Below, piece by piece: positions 1 through 6,941 of a stretch of DNA of 28,283 bases. The DNA comes from a virus, in IMG/VR virus record IMGVR_UViG_3300020472_000131, positions 1 through 28,283 of that record, one strand, 5' to 3'. A program made the position numbers and the translations under genes. The notes under the pieces were generated by a model. That model did not search any database. It saw only the letters and a program-made list of their open reading frames with translations, and was not told the DNA's origin. Numbering within the stretch: the stretch's first letter is position 1; each line of letters begins with the position of its first letter.

Positions 1-1
1 A

Positions 2-211
2 TACGCAAAAGAAGAATTAGTGGCTGAATTATGTGCATTTTTGATTGCAGATGAATTACAAATTAATTCAGATACGCAAAATCATGCCAACTATTTACAG
101 TCATGGATTAAATGTCTACACAAAGATCCATCTATTCTCAAAACTTCCTTGAAAGAAGCTAATCGTGCAAGGAATTATATCCTTCATCCAAAGGAGGACA
201 AAACAAAATGA
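2..211 (+). CDS. ArdC-like zincin-type protein, C-terminal end (partial)
   Basis: The gene begins before the window; the frame is open from base 2. The visible 69 residues start YAKEELVAEL and continue with a helical segment containing HANYLQSWIK and a final stretch ending in ARNYIL. The YA-x-EELVAE block followed by an H-A-x-Y-x-x-SW(I/L)K block is the usual C-terminal pattern of ArdC-like proteins, which carry an ssDNA-binding N-terminal domain and an MPTase/zincin-type domain. The HExxH-type zinc motif would lie upstream and cannot be seen. In known members such proteins are antirestriction or early-injected factors; that role is inferred here. The stop overlaps the next start as ATGA. Partial only because of the window edge. 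Confidence 0.72.
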   Translation, partial: YAKEELVAELCAFLIADELQINSDTQNHANYLQSWIKCLHKDPSILKTSLKEANRARNYILHPKEDKTK

Positions 212-471
212 ACAACAATCGTGATCTAAGTAAGATTCTTGAATCTTTACAAGACTTACAAACAAATACAGCTTCTACAGAAGAAATAACTGTATTAAAG
301 GAAATGCTGTCAGAAACAATAAGTACACTAATTGCTTTAGCACAGCAAACAGCAGTAGTTTCAACAGCAATAAATAAACGAATAACACTTGTTGATGAAA
401 AAAATGATTTAAATCGTGAAGCAATAGATCGTCTTTATAAACATGTATTAAAGATGGAGAAAACTAAATGA
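208..471 (+). CDS. small helical/coiled-coil protein
   Basis: This encodes 87 aa with no recognised family. The sequence is nearly all predicted helix: a leucine-spaced N-terminal half (ILESLQDLQ, ITVLKEMLSETI) and a charged C-terminal half (EAIDRLYKHVLKMEKTK), which suggests a short coiled coil. There is no membrane segment or cysteine. Its start overlaps the stop of the ArdC-like gene and its stop overlaps the next start, both as ATGA, so it is probably translationally coupled in an early operon. A short AGGAGG-like stretch (aaaggaggac) lies about 10 nt upstream of the ATG. Function unknown. Confidence 0.7.
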   Translation: MNNNRDLSKILESLQDLQTNTASTEEITVLKEMLSETISTLIALAQQTAVVSTAINKRITLVDEKNDLNREAIDRLYKHVLKMEKTK

Positions 472-761
472 TTGGAGATCTAACTAAACGTAAAGAAAGA
501 CAAAATCGTTTTAAAAGAGTATTTATCCCTCGTATGAAATCTATTGGTAAAACAATTACTTTAATTGGTAACTGTTCCAATAAAAATAACTATGAGTGGC
601 ATGAAGAAACTACTAAACGATCCTTTCTTCTTATAGCTCAAATCCTCTTAGCTCAAGCTGAAAAGTTTGGGCTAAGTATGGAACTTACATACGATGGACA
701 ACCTGTTCAAAGTATGAATCCTACTGATCCAGATCTTTTTAAATTGGAGGAACAATCATGA
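468..761 (+). CDS. hypothetical basic protein
   Basis: This encodes 97 aa. The N-terminal half is basic (KRKERQNRFKRVFIPRMKS), followed by an aromatic and acidic stretch around NYEWHEETTK and a hydrophobic helix, LLIAQILLAQAEKFG. I do not recognise the family; an R/K-rich start followed by a helix would fit a small nucleic-acid-binding protein, but that is only inference. The start overlaps the upstream stop as ATGA and its own stop overlaps the next ATG, keeping it inside the leftmost operon. Confidence 0.68.
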   Translation: MIGDLTKRKERQNRFKRVFIPRMKSIGKTITLIGNCSNKNNYEWHEETTKRSFLLIAQILLAQAEKFGLSMELTYDGQPVQSMNPTDPDLFKLEEQS

Positions 762-1093
762 TGAGTGGAATGACTGTAGGTTTATTAAAACAAATTTTAA
801 TAAAACATAATGTCTCTGATGATGATGTAATTGAATTTCATTTCACTGAAACACCTATAGGGTGTAGAGAAATAGAATTTGATCAAATCTATAAAAGAGA
901 ATTTGGAATCCTTATGGATTTTATTCCTACAAAACTGGAAGAAAATGATGATCAAGAAGAAAATCTTGATGATGATTATGATCCAACTCCTCAATATCTT
1001 TGGGATGACACTGGTGGAGAACCACCAATAAGTGCAGACGAAAGACATAGGGAGGCATGGGAAGAGAAACAACGACTTAAAGGTAGACGATAA
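758..1093 (+). CDS. hypothetical acidic protein
   Basis: This encodes 111 aa. The first 45 residues form a mixed alpha/beta unit (TVGLLKQILIKHNVSDDDVIEF) resembling small phage proteins with a 'nnvpDDdvV' turn. A strongly acidic linker with runs such as ENDDQEENLDDDYDP follows, then a basic tail, EEKQRLKGRR. The acidic centre could mimic DNA or bind a basic partner, but there is no specific support for this. The start is ATGATG, overlapping the previous stop; either Met could be used. The opposite-strand frame through 797-1099 is very hydrophobic low-complexity and is taken as a shadow. Confidence 0.68.
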   Translation: MMSGMTVGLLKQILIKHNVSDDDVIEFHFTETPIGCREIEFDQIYKREFGILMDFIPTKLEENDDQEENLDDDYDPTPQYLWDDTGGEPPISADERHREAWEEKQRLKGRR

Positions 1094-1183
1094 GTGCATA
1101 ATCTTCTTCGTGCCTTTATGGAAGCCTCTTCAATCATTACAACTTTACTTTTAATTCACTATTACTTAAATGGAAATCACTAA
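1094..1183 (+). CDS. possible 29-aa membrane peptide
   Basis: A GTG directly after the preceding stop (TAA-GTG) opens 29 codons ending 14 nt inside the next gene. The peptide carries a short hydrophobic run (SSIITTLLLIHYYL) like a small membrane peptide. An internal ATG at 1118 would give 21 aa. The only support is the tight fit between two genes; it may simply be an intergenic leader. Confidence 0.25.
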   Translation: MHNLLRAFMEASSIITTLLLIHYYLNGNH

Positions 1184-1454
1184 CGCTCCCGTTATTTCTT
1201 TAAATGAAATACCTTCTGTAAATGAAAACTTTATGGAAGTAAATGCACAAATTGAACACGAACATTTAGTTAATCCAGCTGTAATTAATCCACCTGAACT
1301 TTCTCATCCAGATGAATATGAAACAGTAATAGTAGATGCTATTGCCATGATTGAATTTGAAGATGAGAAACCTCCTTTCACTCTTAAAGGATGGCTTAAC
1401 TACTTAAATAACAACTCACATTCCATTACATGGATTGTAGATACAGGAGTTTAA
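1170..1454 (+). CDS. hypothetical protein
   Basis: This encodes 94 aa and is unrecognised. The N-terminal half is proline- and asparagine-rich and probably extended (NAPVISLNEIPSVNENF; VNPAVINPPELSHPDEYE). The C-terminal half contains a likely structured part around EDEKPPFTLKGWLNYL. There are no cysteines and no signal peptide. No convincing Shine-Dalgarno sequence precedes the ATG, as for many genes in this window. It is followed 2 nt later by another small ORF on the same strand. Confidence 0.55.
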   Translation: MEITNAPVISLNEIPSVNENFMEVNAQIEHEHLVNPAVINPPELSHPDEYETVIVDAIAMIEFEDEKPPFTLKGWLNYLNNNSHSITWIVDTGV

Positions 1455-1456
1455 TT

Positions 1457-1576
1457 ATGTCTCATCTACCAAATGAAGAACGTAATCAAGATTTATGGGA
1501 ACTTGTATGCCAAGATCATCCAAATCTTACACATGAAGAAAGATTACGTGTCTATGAAAGTATGAAAGGAGATTAA
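1457..1576 (+). CDS. 39-aa hypothetical protein
   Basis: A short ORF starts 2 nt after the preceding stop. The 39 residues are polar and look like a folded helical peptide (LPNEERNQDLWELVCQD, then HEERLRVYESMKGD). The LTHEERLRVYESM end resembles helical ends of small phage proteins, but the family is not recognised. Tight spacing and good local codon use support it. Confidence 0.5.
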   Translation: MSHLPNEERNQDLWELVCQDHPNLTHEERLRVYESMKGD

Positions 1577-1593
1577 CATTCCTTGCATAACAC

Positions 1594-1620
1594 TCTAGGC
1601 ATTCCTAAAATGTAAGTCCT
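1594..1620 (+). promoter_or_regulatory. shared intergenic element, copy 1
   Basis: Two words, TCTAGGCATT (1594-1603) and TGTAAGTCCT (1611-1620), lie upstream of the gene starting at 1633. The same two words recur in the same order at 5850-5859 and 5892-5901, upstream of the gene at 5925. The spacing differs (7 versus 32 nt). This is direct sequence observation; a promoter, operator or RNA element role is inferred. Confidence 0.4.
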
Positions 1621-1632
1621 GGTGTGTTTTTC

Positions 1633-2064
1633 ATGCACATTACTTCTGTTCAACTCACCCAAATTTTAACAACTATGCAAATTGTAAAAGCATTTAAATC
1701 CTTAGTTCCTTCAATAGAACTAACTAACGATGAAACTCGTACTTCACATCTCGTCGGCACTTGGACTGACAACCAAGGTTATAGAGATCAACATACACTT
1801 TCATTCAGATATGTACGCAATTCTGAAAAATTAGCTGCTGAAAAAGGTACGCCTAATTTAAAAACAAAAGATATTGAATACAGAGATGAATGGGGTAACA
1901 AACATGTCTTAACTGCTCAACGAGCAAAAGATATTATGCGCTTAGCTGAAAACATTAGTCAACAAGCAAATGCCTTAGCTGATTTATATGATGAAGCAGG
2001 TATTACTCCTGAAGAAATTCTTGGTAAAAATTCAATGATTGATATACAAGCAAATCCTGCTTAA
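1633..2064 (+). CDS. hypothetical protein
   Basis: This encodes 143 aa from the ATG at 1633; a GTG at 1624 in the same frame is possible but less likely. The sequence shows a helical start (LTQILTTMQIVKAFKSLVPSIEL), a central beta-like part (HLVGTWTDNQGYRDQHTLSF) and a C-terminal helical part with MRLAENISQQANALADLYDE. I do not recognise the family. It stands alone after a 56-nt gap holding a repeated element, and is followed by a strong hairpin at 2084-2107, so it may be its own transcription unit. Confidence 0.62.
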   Translation: MHITSVQLTQILTTMQIVKAFKSLVPSIELTNDETRTSHLVGTWTDNQGYRDQHTLSFRYVRNSEKLAAEKGTPNLKTKDIEYRDEWGNKHVLTAQRAKDIMRLAENISQQANALADLYDEAGITPEEILGKNSMIDIQANPA

Positions 2065-2083
2065 ACTAAAAACAAAATTATAT

Positions 2084-2107
2084 AGACCTCTGACAATTCA
2101 GGGGTCT
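2084..2107 (+). terminator. 10-bp hairpin, possible terminator or translation control
   Basis: Stem agacctctga (2084-2093), loop caat, stem tcaggggtct (2098-2107): ten pairs with one U-G wobble. It follows the stop at 2064 by 19 nt. The tail is TATCAAA rather than a U run, so termination may be weak. It ends 6 nt before the ATG at 2114 and could instead restrain translation of that gene. Confidence 0.5.
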
Positions 2108-2113
2108 TATCAA

Positions 2114-2443
2114 ATGTACCAAGAAAAAGAAATTAAAGAACTGATTCAGCAAACTGTCTCTTTAATACCAGAGCATACTTGGCCAATTGTTGCAGATCAA
2201 TTATCAGCAAGAATTGTAGATACTATGCCACCTGCTGTATTAGAAGAAATAACAGGTAATCCTACAGGATTTAAACAAGCAGAAGAAATCCTCTTGAATT
2301 ACTATCTAGAATCGATAGAAAAACGAGAGGATTTAATTTCTGATGCTTTTGGTTTTGTAGGAGCTGAAAGCACTCTTTACTTCTTAGAAGGATTAGAGCT
2401 TGATAAAGTTCCAGAACCTAAACAGAAGCAAGAGACTTCTTAG
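2114..2443 (+). CDS. hypothetical acidic helical protein
   Basis: This encodes 109 aa from ATG 2114. The frame is open from 2039, but that would read through the previous gene's end and the hairpin, so the later start is preferred. Mostly helix: KEIKELIQQTVSLIPEHTWPIVADQLSA, then a Pro-Pro turn, then FKQAEEILLNYYLESIEKREDL, with a polar tail (PEPKQKQETS). No family recognised. Its 3' end overlaps by 26 nt the end of a convergent minus-strand gene (2418-2594). Confidence 0.62.
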   Translation: MYQEKEIKELIQQTVSLIPEHTWPIVADQLSARIVDTMPPAVLEEITGNPTGFKQAEEILLNYYLESIEKREDLISDAFGFVGAESTLYFLEGLELDKVPEPKQKQETS

Positions 2444-2594
2444 AAGATAGATTCTCATCAAGATAAGAACTTCTAGTCATTGATGTATCACGAGAGTATT
2501 GTCCTTTATCATTTTTGATATAGGCAACACCTCTGTAAACGAGTGTTGTACAAGTCATTTGGTAGCCTTTGTTACTAAAATGATAATATGACAT
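2418..2594 (-). CDS. DUF4278-like small protein
   Basis: A 58-aa minus-strand gene occupying what would otherwise be a 220-nt gap. The core TTLVYRGVAY matches the L-x-YRG-x-x-Y signature of the DUF4278 family, known from cyanobacteria and their phages. The N-terminal part is aromatic (SYYHF) and the C-terminal half is polar with Ser/Arg (YSRDTSMTRSSYL). Function of the family is unknown. It is convergent with the preceding gene and divergent from the zinc-ribbon gene at 2665. The clean frame and motif support it more than its length would. Confidence 0.62.
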   Translation of the reverse strand: MSYYHFSNKGYQMTCTTLVYRGVAYIKNDKGQYSRDTSMTRSSYLDENLSSKKSLASV

Positions 2595-2664
2595 TTCGGT
2601 TTTCTATGTAGTTCACACTGTAACAAATCTTACCTTTTTAATAATTTATTAACAAATCAACACA

Positions 2665-2874
2665 ATGAATTGTCCTGAATGTGATTCAATTAGAACAAAA
2701 GTTGTTTGTACTGGAAGAGATTCTGAAAAAAGAATCCTTCGTCGAAGAAAATGTTTAATTTGTAACCATCGTTGGTACTCAATTCAATACCCAGAGGTCC
2801 TTATACCTCCACATAGAATTAAATGGACTAAGAAAGGTTGCACAGTTAGACCTTATTTATCTATTAAAAAATAA
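2665..2874 (+). CDS. NrdR-like zinc-ribbon protein
   Basis: This encodes 69 aa with a four-cysteine zinc ribbon: C3-x2-C6 and C30-x2-C33 (NCPEC ... RRRKCLIC). The layout, with a basic RILRRRKC run before the second knuckle and an HRW after it, is the N-terminal DNA-binding ribbon of NrdR, the repressor of ribonucleotide reductase genes. The ATP-cone domain of NrdR is absent; the remaining 35 residues are a basic tail. It could be a small phage transcription factor. It starts after about 70 nt of leader downstream of the divergent gene at 2594. Nucleotide-metabolism control is inference. Confidence 0.65.
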   Translation: MNCPECDSIRTKVVCTGRDSEKRILRRRKCLICNHRWYSIQYPEVLIPPHRIKWTKKGCTVRPYLSIKK

Positions 2875-2928
2875 ATATCTAATCCTATTTGATAAATAGT
2901 GGTTGTATTTATTAAAAATTGTATTATT

Positions 2929-2941
2929 ATTTATCCGAAAT
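2929..2941 (+). promoter_or_regulatory. ATTTrTCCGAAAT element, copy 1
   Basis: ATTTATCCGAAAT lies just upstream of the start at 2947. ATTTGTCCGAAAT, differing at one of 13 bases, is at 4993-5005 upstream of the SSB-like gene. Both lie before replication genes. A shared control site is possible. Confidence 0.3.
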
Positions 2942-2946
2942 CGTTT

Positions 2947-3189
2947 ATGAAGCAAACAAAAATGTCCTATGTAATCGCCTGTTGGAAAGGTGGCATTCCT
3001 TATGGGATAAAGGTCGATAAAGAGGCATTTAAATTGATTTCTCTTGATTCTCAAAGAAATGTTTCTAAACTATTTCATAATCCGCATCGTGATCAGATGC
3101 AAAAATTCTTAACATGGATCAAAGAAAATGACAAAGAGCTTCAACAAGAAGAATTCTCTATTGAAGACTACGGAAGATTTAGAAAATAA
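2947..3189 (+). CDS. hypothetical protein upstream of polymerase
   Basis: This encodes 80 aa using ATG 2947; the frame extends upstream to a GTG at 2899, but that part is low-complexity. The sequence has a short beta-like start (MSYVIACWKGGIPYGIKVD) and helical middle (RDQMQKFLTWIKENDKELQ). No family recognised. The last 62 nt overlap the 5' end of the DNA polymerase gene in another frame, so the two are probably translationally coupled. Confidence 0.58.
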   Translation: MKQTKMSYVIACWKGGIPYGIKVDKEAFKLISLDSQRNVSKLFHNPHRDQMQKFLTWIKENDKELQQEEFSIEDYGRFRK

Positions 3190-4990
3190 ACCTTGTCTAA
3201 TCTTTGATTTAGAATCTAATGGACTTTATGATACAGTTTCAGAAATCTATTGTCTGGTTATTTATGACCTTCAGTCAGGACACACTTCTAGCTATGGCCC
3301 TGATGCTATTGATAACGCTATTGATCATCTGGGGACAGCTTCTGTACTAATCGGTCATAATATACTTTTCTATGATCTACCAGTTCTAAAGAAACTTTAT
3401 TCTTTTGAAACTGACTGCAAAATTATTGATACTTTAATTTGTAGTCGATTGATATGGCCTAAAGAAACTCTTTATGACTATGACAGCGAACAACATCAGG
3501 ATATTCCACCGAAACTTAAAGGTGCTAACTCCCTTAAAGCATGGGGATACAGATTATCCGATAAGAAAATCGAATTCGATGACTGGAGCGAGTATTCAGA
3601 AGAAATGCTTGAATACTGTATCCAAGATGTTCGGGTTACAGAAAAACTCTGGCTTCATATTGATAAGCAGAACTACCCTCAGTCCGCTTTGGCTCTTGAA
3701 CATGACTTTGCTCAAGCCATTAATAAACAAATTAGGACAGGTGTGCCTTTTGATGTGGATGCATGTCTTGATCTGGTGGATAATCTCAGAACAAAAGAGA
3801 GAACGCTTGAAGACAAACTAAAGAAAATATTTCCTCCTATTAGACGTTCTGAATGGTTTACTCCTAAAGTAAACAATGTAAATCGTGGTTATGTAAAAGG
3901 TGTTCCATTCGAAAAAGTAAAATATGAACCATTCAATCCAGGATCACGTAAACAAATTATTGAACGTTTACAAACAAAGTACAGATGGGTACCAGAGAAG
4001 CTTACTGAGAAACGAAATCCAATCCTTGATGATGAAGTCATCGAAAAACTTCCCTATCCAGAAGCTAAGCCACTGGCCGAATACATGCTTATTAGAAAAC
4101 GACTAGGACAAATAGCAGATGGTAATAATGCTTGGTTGAAATTAGTTGATAATGAAACAGGAAAAATATACGGAGATGTAATTACTAATGGAACAATTAC
4201 AGGACGATGTTCACATCGATCTCCAAATCTTGGTCAGGTCGTTGCGAATAATAAAGAATATGGAAAAGAATGTCGTTCTTTATTCCATGCTCCTTACGAC
4301 TGGGATCAAATAGGTATTGATGCTAAAGCATTAGAACTTCGTTGTCTTGCAGGTTACTTGGCTTTATGGGATGAAGGTGAATATGCCTCAATGGTTATTA
4401 ATCCAGAAGTAGATATACACAGCTATAACCAAAAACAATTTGGTGTTGCTACCAGAGATATTAGTAAACGTCTACTTTATGGAATGTTATATGGATGTGG
4501 TGCTCTTAAAGCAGGTACAATTATTGATCCTGAAGAAAAAAATGAAACTAAATTAAAAACAATGGGACGTGATGCTATTAACGGATTTTTAAAAGGAGTT
4601 CCCGCACTTCAAAAACTAAAAGATAAAATTGAACAAACAATTGCAACTCGTGGTTATTTGATAGGACTTGATAAAAGAATCCTACATTGCAGATCTTCTT
4701 TTAAAGGTTTAAATGTTTTATTACAATCTGCTGGTGGAATCATTATGAAACAAGTCGTTATTAACATTCATAAAAATATTGAAACAAATCTTCAATTACC
4801 TTATGGAGGTGTATGGGAACAGTTGCTAATGATCCATGATGAGGTACAACTTACATGTAGTCCTCGTTATACAAAAGAAATACAAGAACAAGCTTTATTA
4901 GCTTTTCCTCAAGCGCAAGAAATTCTAAAGTTTCGTTGTAAAATTGAGGGCGATTCAAATGTAGGATCTAATTGGTCTGAAACACATTAA
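3128..4990 (+). CDS. family A DNA polymerase with 3'-5' exonuclease
   Basis: This 620-aa replicative polymerase of the T7/Pol I type has no 5'-nuclease domain. Proofreading domain: Exo I D27-L-E29, Exo II G76-H-N78 with D83, Exo III Y163-x3-D167. Polymerase domain: template/fingers region TGRCSHRSPNLGQ at about 358-370; motif A D398-x4-E403-L-R405; motif B R443-x3-K447-x3-Y451-G; motif C H570-D571-E572. All catalytic residues are present, so it should be active. The motif B position equivalent to E. coli Phe762 is Tyr, as in T7; in family surveys this goes with lytic phages. Start at 3128 overlaps the upstream gene; no other in-frame ATG precedes the Exo I motif. The SSB-like gene follows 51 nt later. 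By contrast, T4-like cyanophages use a family B polymerase. Confidence 0.96.
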   Translation: MTKSFNKKNSLLKTTEDLENKPCLIFDLESNGLYDTVSEIYCLVIYDLQSGHTSSYGPDAIDNAIDHLGTASVLIGHNILFYDLPVLKKLYSFETDCKIIDTLICSRLIWPKETLYDYDSEQHQDIPPKLKGANSLKAWGYRLSDKKIEFDDWSEYSEEMLEYCIQDVRVTEKLWLHIDKQNYPQSALALEHDFAQAINKQIRTGVPFDVDACLDLVDNLRTKERTLEDKLKKIFPPIRRSEWFTPKVNNVNRGYVKGVPFEKVKYEPFNPGSRKQIIERLQTKYRWVPEKLTEKRNPILDDEVIEKLPYPEAKPLAEYMLIRKRLGQIADGNNAWLKLVDNETGKIYGDVITNGTITGRCSHRSPNLGQVVANNKEYGKECRSLFHAPYDWDQIGIDAKALELRCLAGYLALWDEGEYASMVINPEVDIHSYNQKQFGVATRDISKRLLYGMLYGCGALKAGTIIDPEEKNETKLKTMGRDAINGFLKGVPALQKLKDKIEQTIATRGYLIGLDKRILHCRSSFKGLNVLLQSAGGIIMKQVVINIHKNIETNLQLPYGGVWEQLLMIHDEVQLTCSPRYTKEIQEQALLAFPQAQEILKFRCKIEGDSNVGSNWSETH

Positions 4991-4992
4991 CT

Positions 4993-5005
4993 ATTTGTCC
5001 GAAAT
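4993..5005 (+). promoter_or_regulatory. ATTTrTCCGAAAT element, copy 2
   Basis: ATTTGTCCGAAAT sits in the 51-nt gap between polymerase and SSB-like genes. It differs at one base from the copy at 2929-2941. A weak TATATT follows at 5016-5021. Regulatory role inferred only. Confidence 0.3.
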
Positions 5006-5041
5006 GACATTAAACTATATTCACTTTTAATTAACTCATTT

Positions 5042-5845
5042 ATGAATTACGTCAATTTAACTGCTACGGCTATTACTGATCCTAAGCCTTTATCTTTTGG
5101 AGATGGTTTAGGTTGCATGATTGAAATCGCTACTCCTCAATATGGAAATTATGTTCCTACTCAGATTGAATTAAAAATTTGGGGAAAGAAAAAAGAGAAT
5201 TTATCAAATGTAAATTCTGGAAATAAAATTTATATTGAAAGTTCTGAATTACATATGTCATATGATCCTGAAAAAGGTCAAGGTGTATGGCTACAAGGAG
5301 GAGATGTATTAATAGTTCCAGAACATTTTCCTGATATAAATACTGTTATTTTGGCAGGTAAAGCAGCTAAAGATTTAAATGAAAAAGACAGCATAACTAC
5401 TAATTCAGGTTTTATGTCTGTTAAACAACGATTAGCTGTATGGAATAAACCTCTAAAACCTACATTTTATTTATTTAAAGCTATTTATAATGTTAATAAT
5501 AAATATGGCGTTAACTATGTAGAACATGTAGTTAATTTCTTAAATAAAGTAAATAAACCAGCCATTATAAAAGGCCACATAGTAACCGAAGCATGGGAAG
5601 ATAAGAAAACAAAATCTTCACGTCATCAAACAATTGTTTTAATGGCCGATAAGAATGGTATGACTTTAACTAATAACTCATTAGAAGAAAGATCAGCATC
5701 TCCTAAAAAAGAAGATACAACTAAGTTACAACCTGTTGCAACAACAGAGAAACCTCAAGGCTCTGAGCCAGAATGGAGTATAGCTCCTAAAGGTGCCGTT
5801 GAAGAACCAAAAGCAATTGCGGTTTCTGAAGACGAACCTTTCTAA
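5042..5845 (+). CDS. single-stranded DNA-binding protein (SSB-like)
   Basis: This encodes 267 aa. Residues 1-95 read as an OB fold (NYVNLTATAITDPKPL at the start, a KIWGKK strand, ending VLIVPE). Residues 125-210 may form a second OB-like or accessory domain with an extra helix (VNYVEHVVNFLNKV). A flexible Pro/Lys/Glu-rich linker of about 50 residues leads to a final SEDEPF, closely resembling the acidic DDDIPF tip by which bacterial SSBs recruit partner proteins. Position directly after the polymerase supports a replication role in coating single strands. T7 gp2.5-type proteins are functional analogues. The length and two-part body differ from standard 170-aa bacterial SSB. Confidence 0.75.
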   Translation: MNYVNLTATAITDPKPLSFGDGLGCMIEIATPQYGNYVPTQIELKIWGKKKENLSNVNSGNKIYIESSELHMSYDPEKGQGVWLQGGDVLIVPEHFPDINTVILAGKAAKDLNEKDSITTNSGFMSVKQRLAVWNKPLKPTFYLFKAIYNVNNKYGVNYVEHVVNFLNKVNKPAIIKGHIVTEAWEDKKTKSSRHQTIVLMADKNGMTLTNNSLEERSASPKKEDTTKLQPVATTEKPQGSEPEWSIAPKGAVEEPKAIAVSEDEPF

Positions 5846-5849
5846 CTTT

Positions 5850-5901
5850 TCTAGGCATTATTATTCGATTGGTTTTTCCAGATGAATAACGTGTAAGTCC
5901 T
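5850..5901 (+). promoter_or_regulatory. shared intergenic element, copy 2
   Basis: TCTAGGCATT (5850-5859) and TGTAAGTCCT (5892-5901) lie in the 79-nt gap before the gene at 5925 and repeat the words found at 1594-1620 before the gene at 1633. The inner 32 nt differ from copy 1. Confidence 0.4.
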
Positions 5902-5924
5902 AGTTTTTAACCCTGCTTATTTTT

Positions 5925-6941
5925 ATGACTACTTCCATGTCTACTTCTAAAAAGAAAACGGCTATTACATCTACAAGATCCTATGATTCGTTCCTTATGT
6001 TTAAGGAAAAAGAGTTTGTAGATGGTTTACAGTCTTTCGTTACAATTCAACCTTTAAACAAATCAAAAAAGAGAGGATGGTTTATCCGTAATTCCGATCT
6101 TGATTCATGTGGTTGGAATGCTGAAGAATCTGATTTTGAAAAAAATTCAGTTCTTTGGAGTTATAAACAAACTTTTGGAATGCCTCCAAGTACTTCTATT
6201 GAAGAAGGTTTAAACTTTATTCAACCAAGGATACAAATCTTAATGCGTTCTCCTTTAATGGTAGAAGAAACATTTGGATTAAGGACAACAATTGGATGTT
6301 TTGATGATCCTATTGTTAAAGCAAAATTTGAAGATGATAAAGCAGCCTCAGATCTTGCTTCATCTAAAAATGAAATGTACAAACGTAAGTATGGTGTAAG
6401 AACCAAGTACTTGATTAATATCTTGAAAAAAGATAATACTCCTGCACATAGTATTCCAATTGTTCTTACCTTAAAAGGATTAAATGGAACAGATATGGCA
6501 GAAAAATTAAGACTATTTGAAAAAGTTATGGCAAAAACTTTATCAAAAGTTATTGATGCAGAAGTACCTTTGAAATTTAATCCAAAAGTAAATTCAACTT
6601 ACGTATTTATTCCAACGTTAAATTCCGATATGAAAGGAAATAATAATGTTGAAATATGTGCAATAGAAGCATTTGAAGCTCCTGATTATTCTTCAAAAGA
6701 AGCAGCATTAGATTCTATGGATAGGCTTACTATCCCAGATATAGCTAGAGAAGCAACATGGAAAAAGATTGATGATCCTTGGTATCAGGATTATATTAAT
6801 CAACATTCTTTACAAGATGCAAAGAAACTTGGTGGTGCTTATGGAATTAAAGAAGGTTTGAAAATTCTTCCTAAAGGTGCAGATGAAGAAACAACTGTAG
6901 AAGTTAAGAATCTTGCTACAGGAGAAGATGCTTCTTTATGA
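5925..6941 (+). CDS. DUF5895-like protein
   Basis: This encodes 338 aa. After a Ser/Thr/Lys-rich start (residues 1-18), the protein shows the pattern I know from DUF5895, a family of cyanobacteria and their plasmids and phages: a GWFIRNSDLDSCGW motif near 52-65, RIQILMRSPLM near 102-112, YGVRTKYLINIL near 155-166 and SIPIVLTLKGLNG near 176-188. The family's function is not established. Its place between an SSB-like gene and a SWIM/Gp157 gene set suggests a DNA-replication or recombination role, which is inference. Two other Met codons (5 and 26) could serve as starts. It ends 6 nt inside the convergent gene at 6936-7163. Confidence 0.62.
   Translation: MTTSMSTSKKKTAITSTRSYDSFLMFKEKEFVDGLQSFVTIQPLNKSKKRGWFIRNSDLDSCGWNAEESDFEKNSVLWSYKQTFGMPPSTSIEEGLNFIQPRIQILMRSPLMVEETFGLRTTIGCFDDPIVKAKFEDDKAASDLASSKNEMYKRKYGVRTKYLINILKKDNTPAHSIPIVLTLKGLNGTDMAEKLRLFEKVMAKTLSKVIDAEVPLKFNPKVNSTYVFIPTLNSDMKGNNNVEICAIEAFEAPDYSSKEAALDSMDRLTIPDIAREATWKKIDDPWYQDYINQHSLQDAKKLGGAYGIKEGLKILPKGADEETTVEVKNLATGEDASL

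Noticed and set aside
797-1099. 100-aa minus-strand ORF rich in Ile/Phe
   Set aside because: Lies fully under a plus-strand gene with normal operon overlaps; composition is the complement of an Asp/Glu-rich coding stretch.
3474-3821. 115-aa plus ORF inside the polymerase gene
   Set aside because: Shadow frame; the polymerase exonuclease-domain motifs run through in the main frame.
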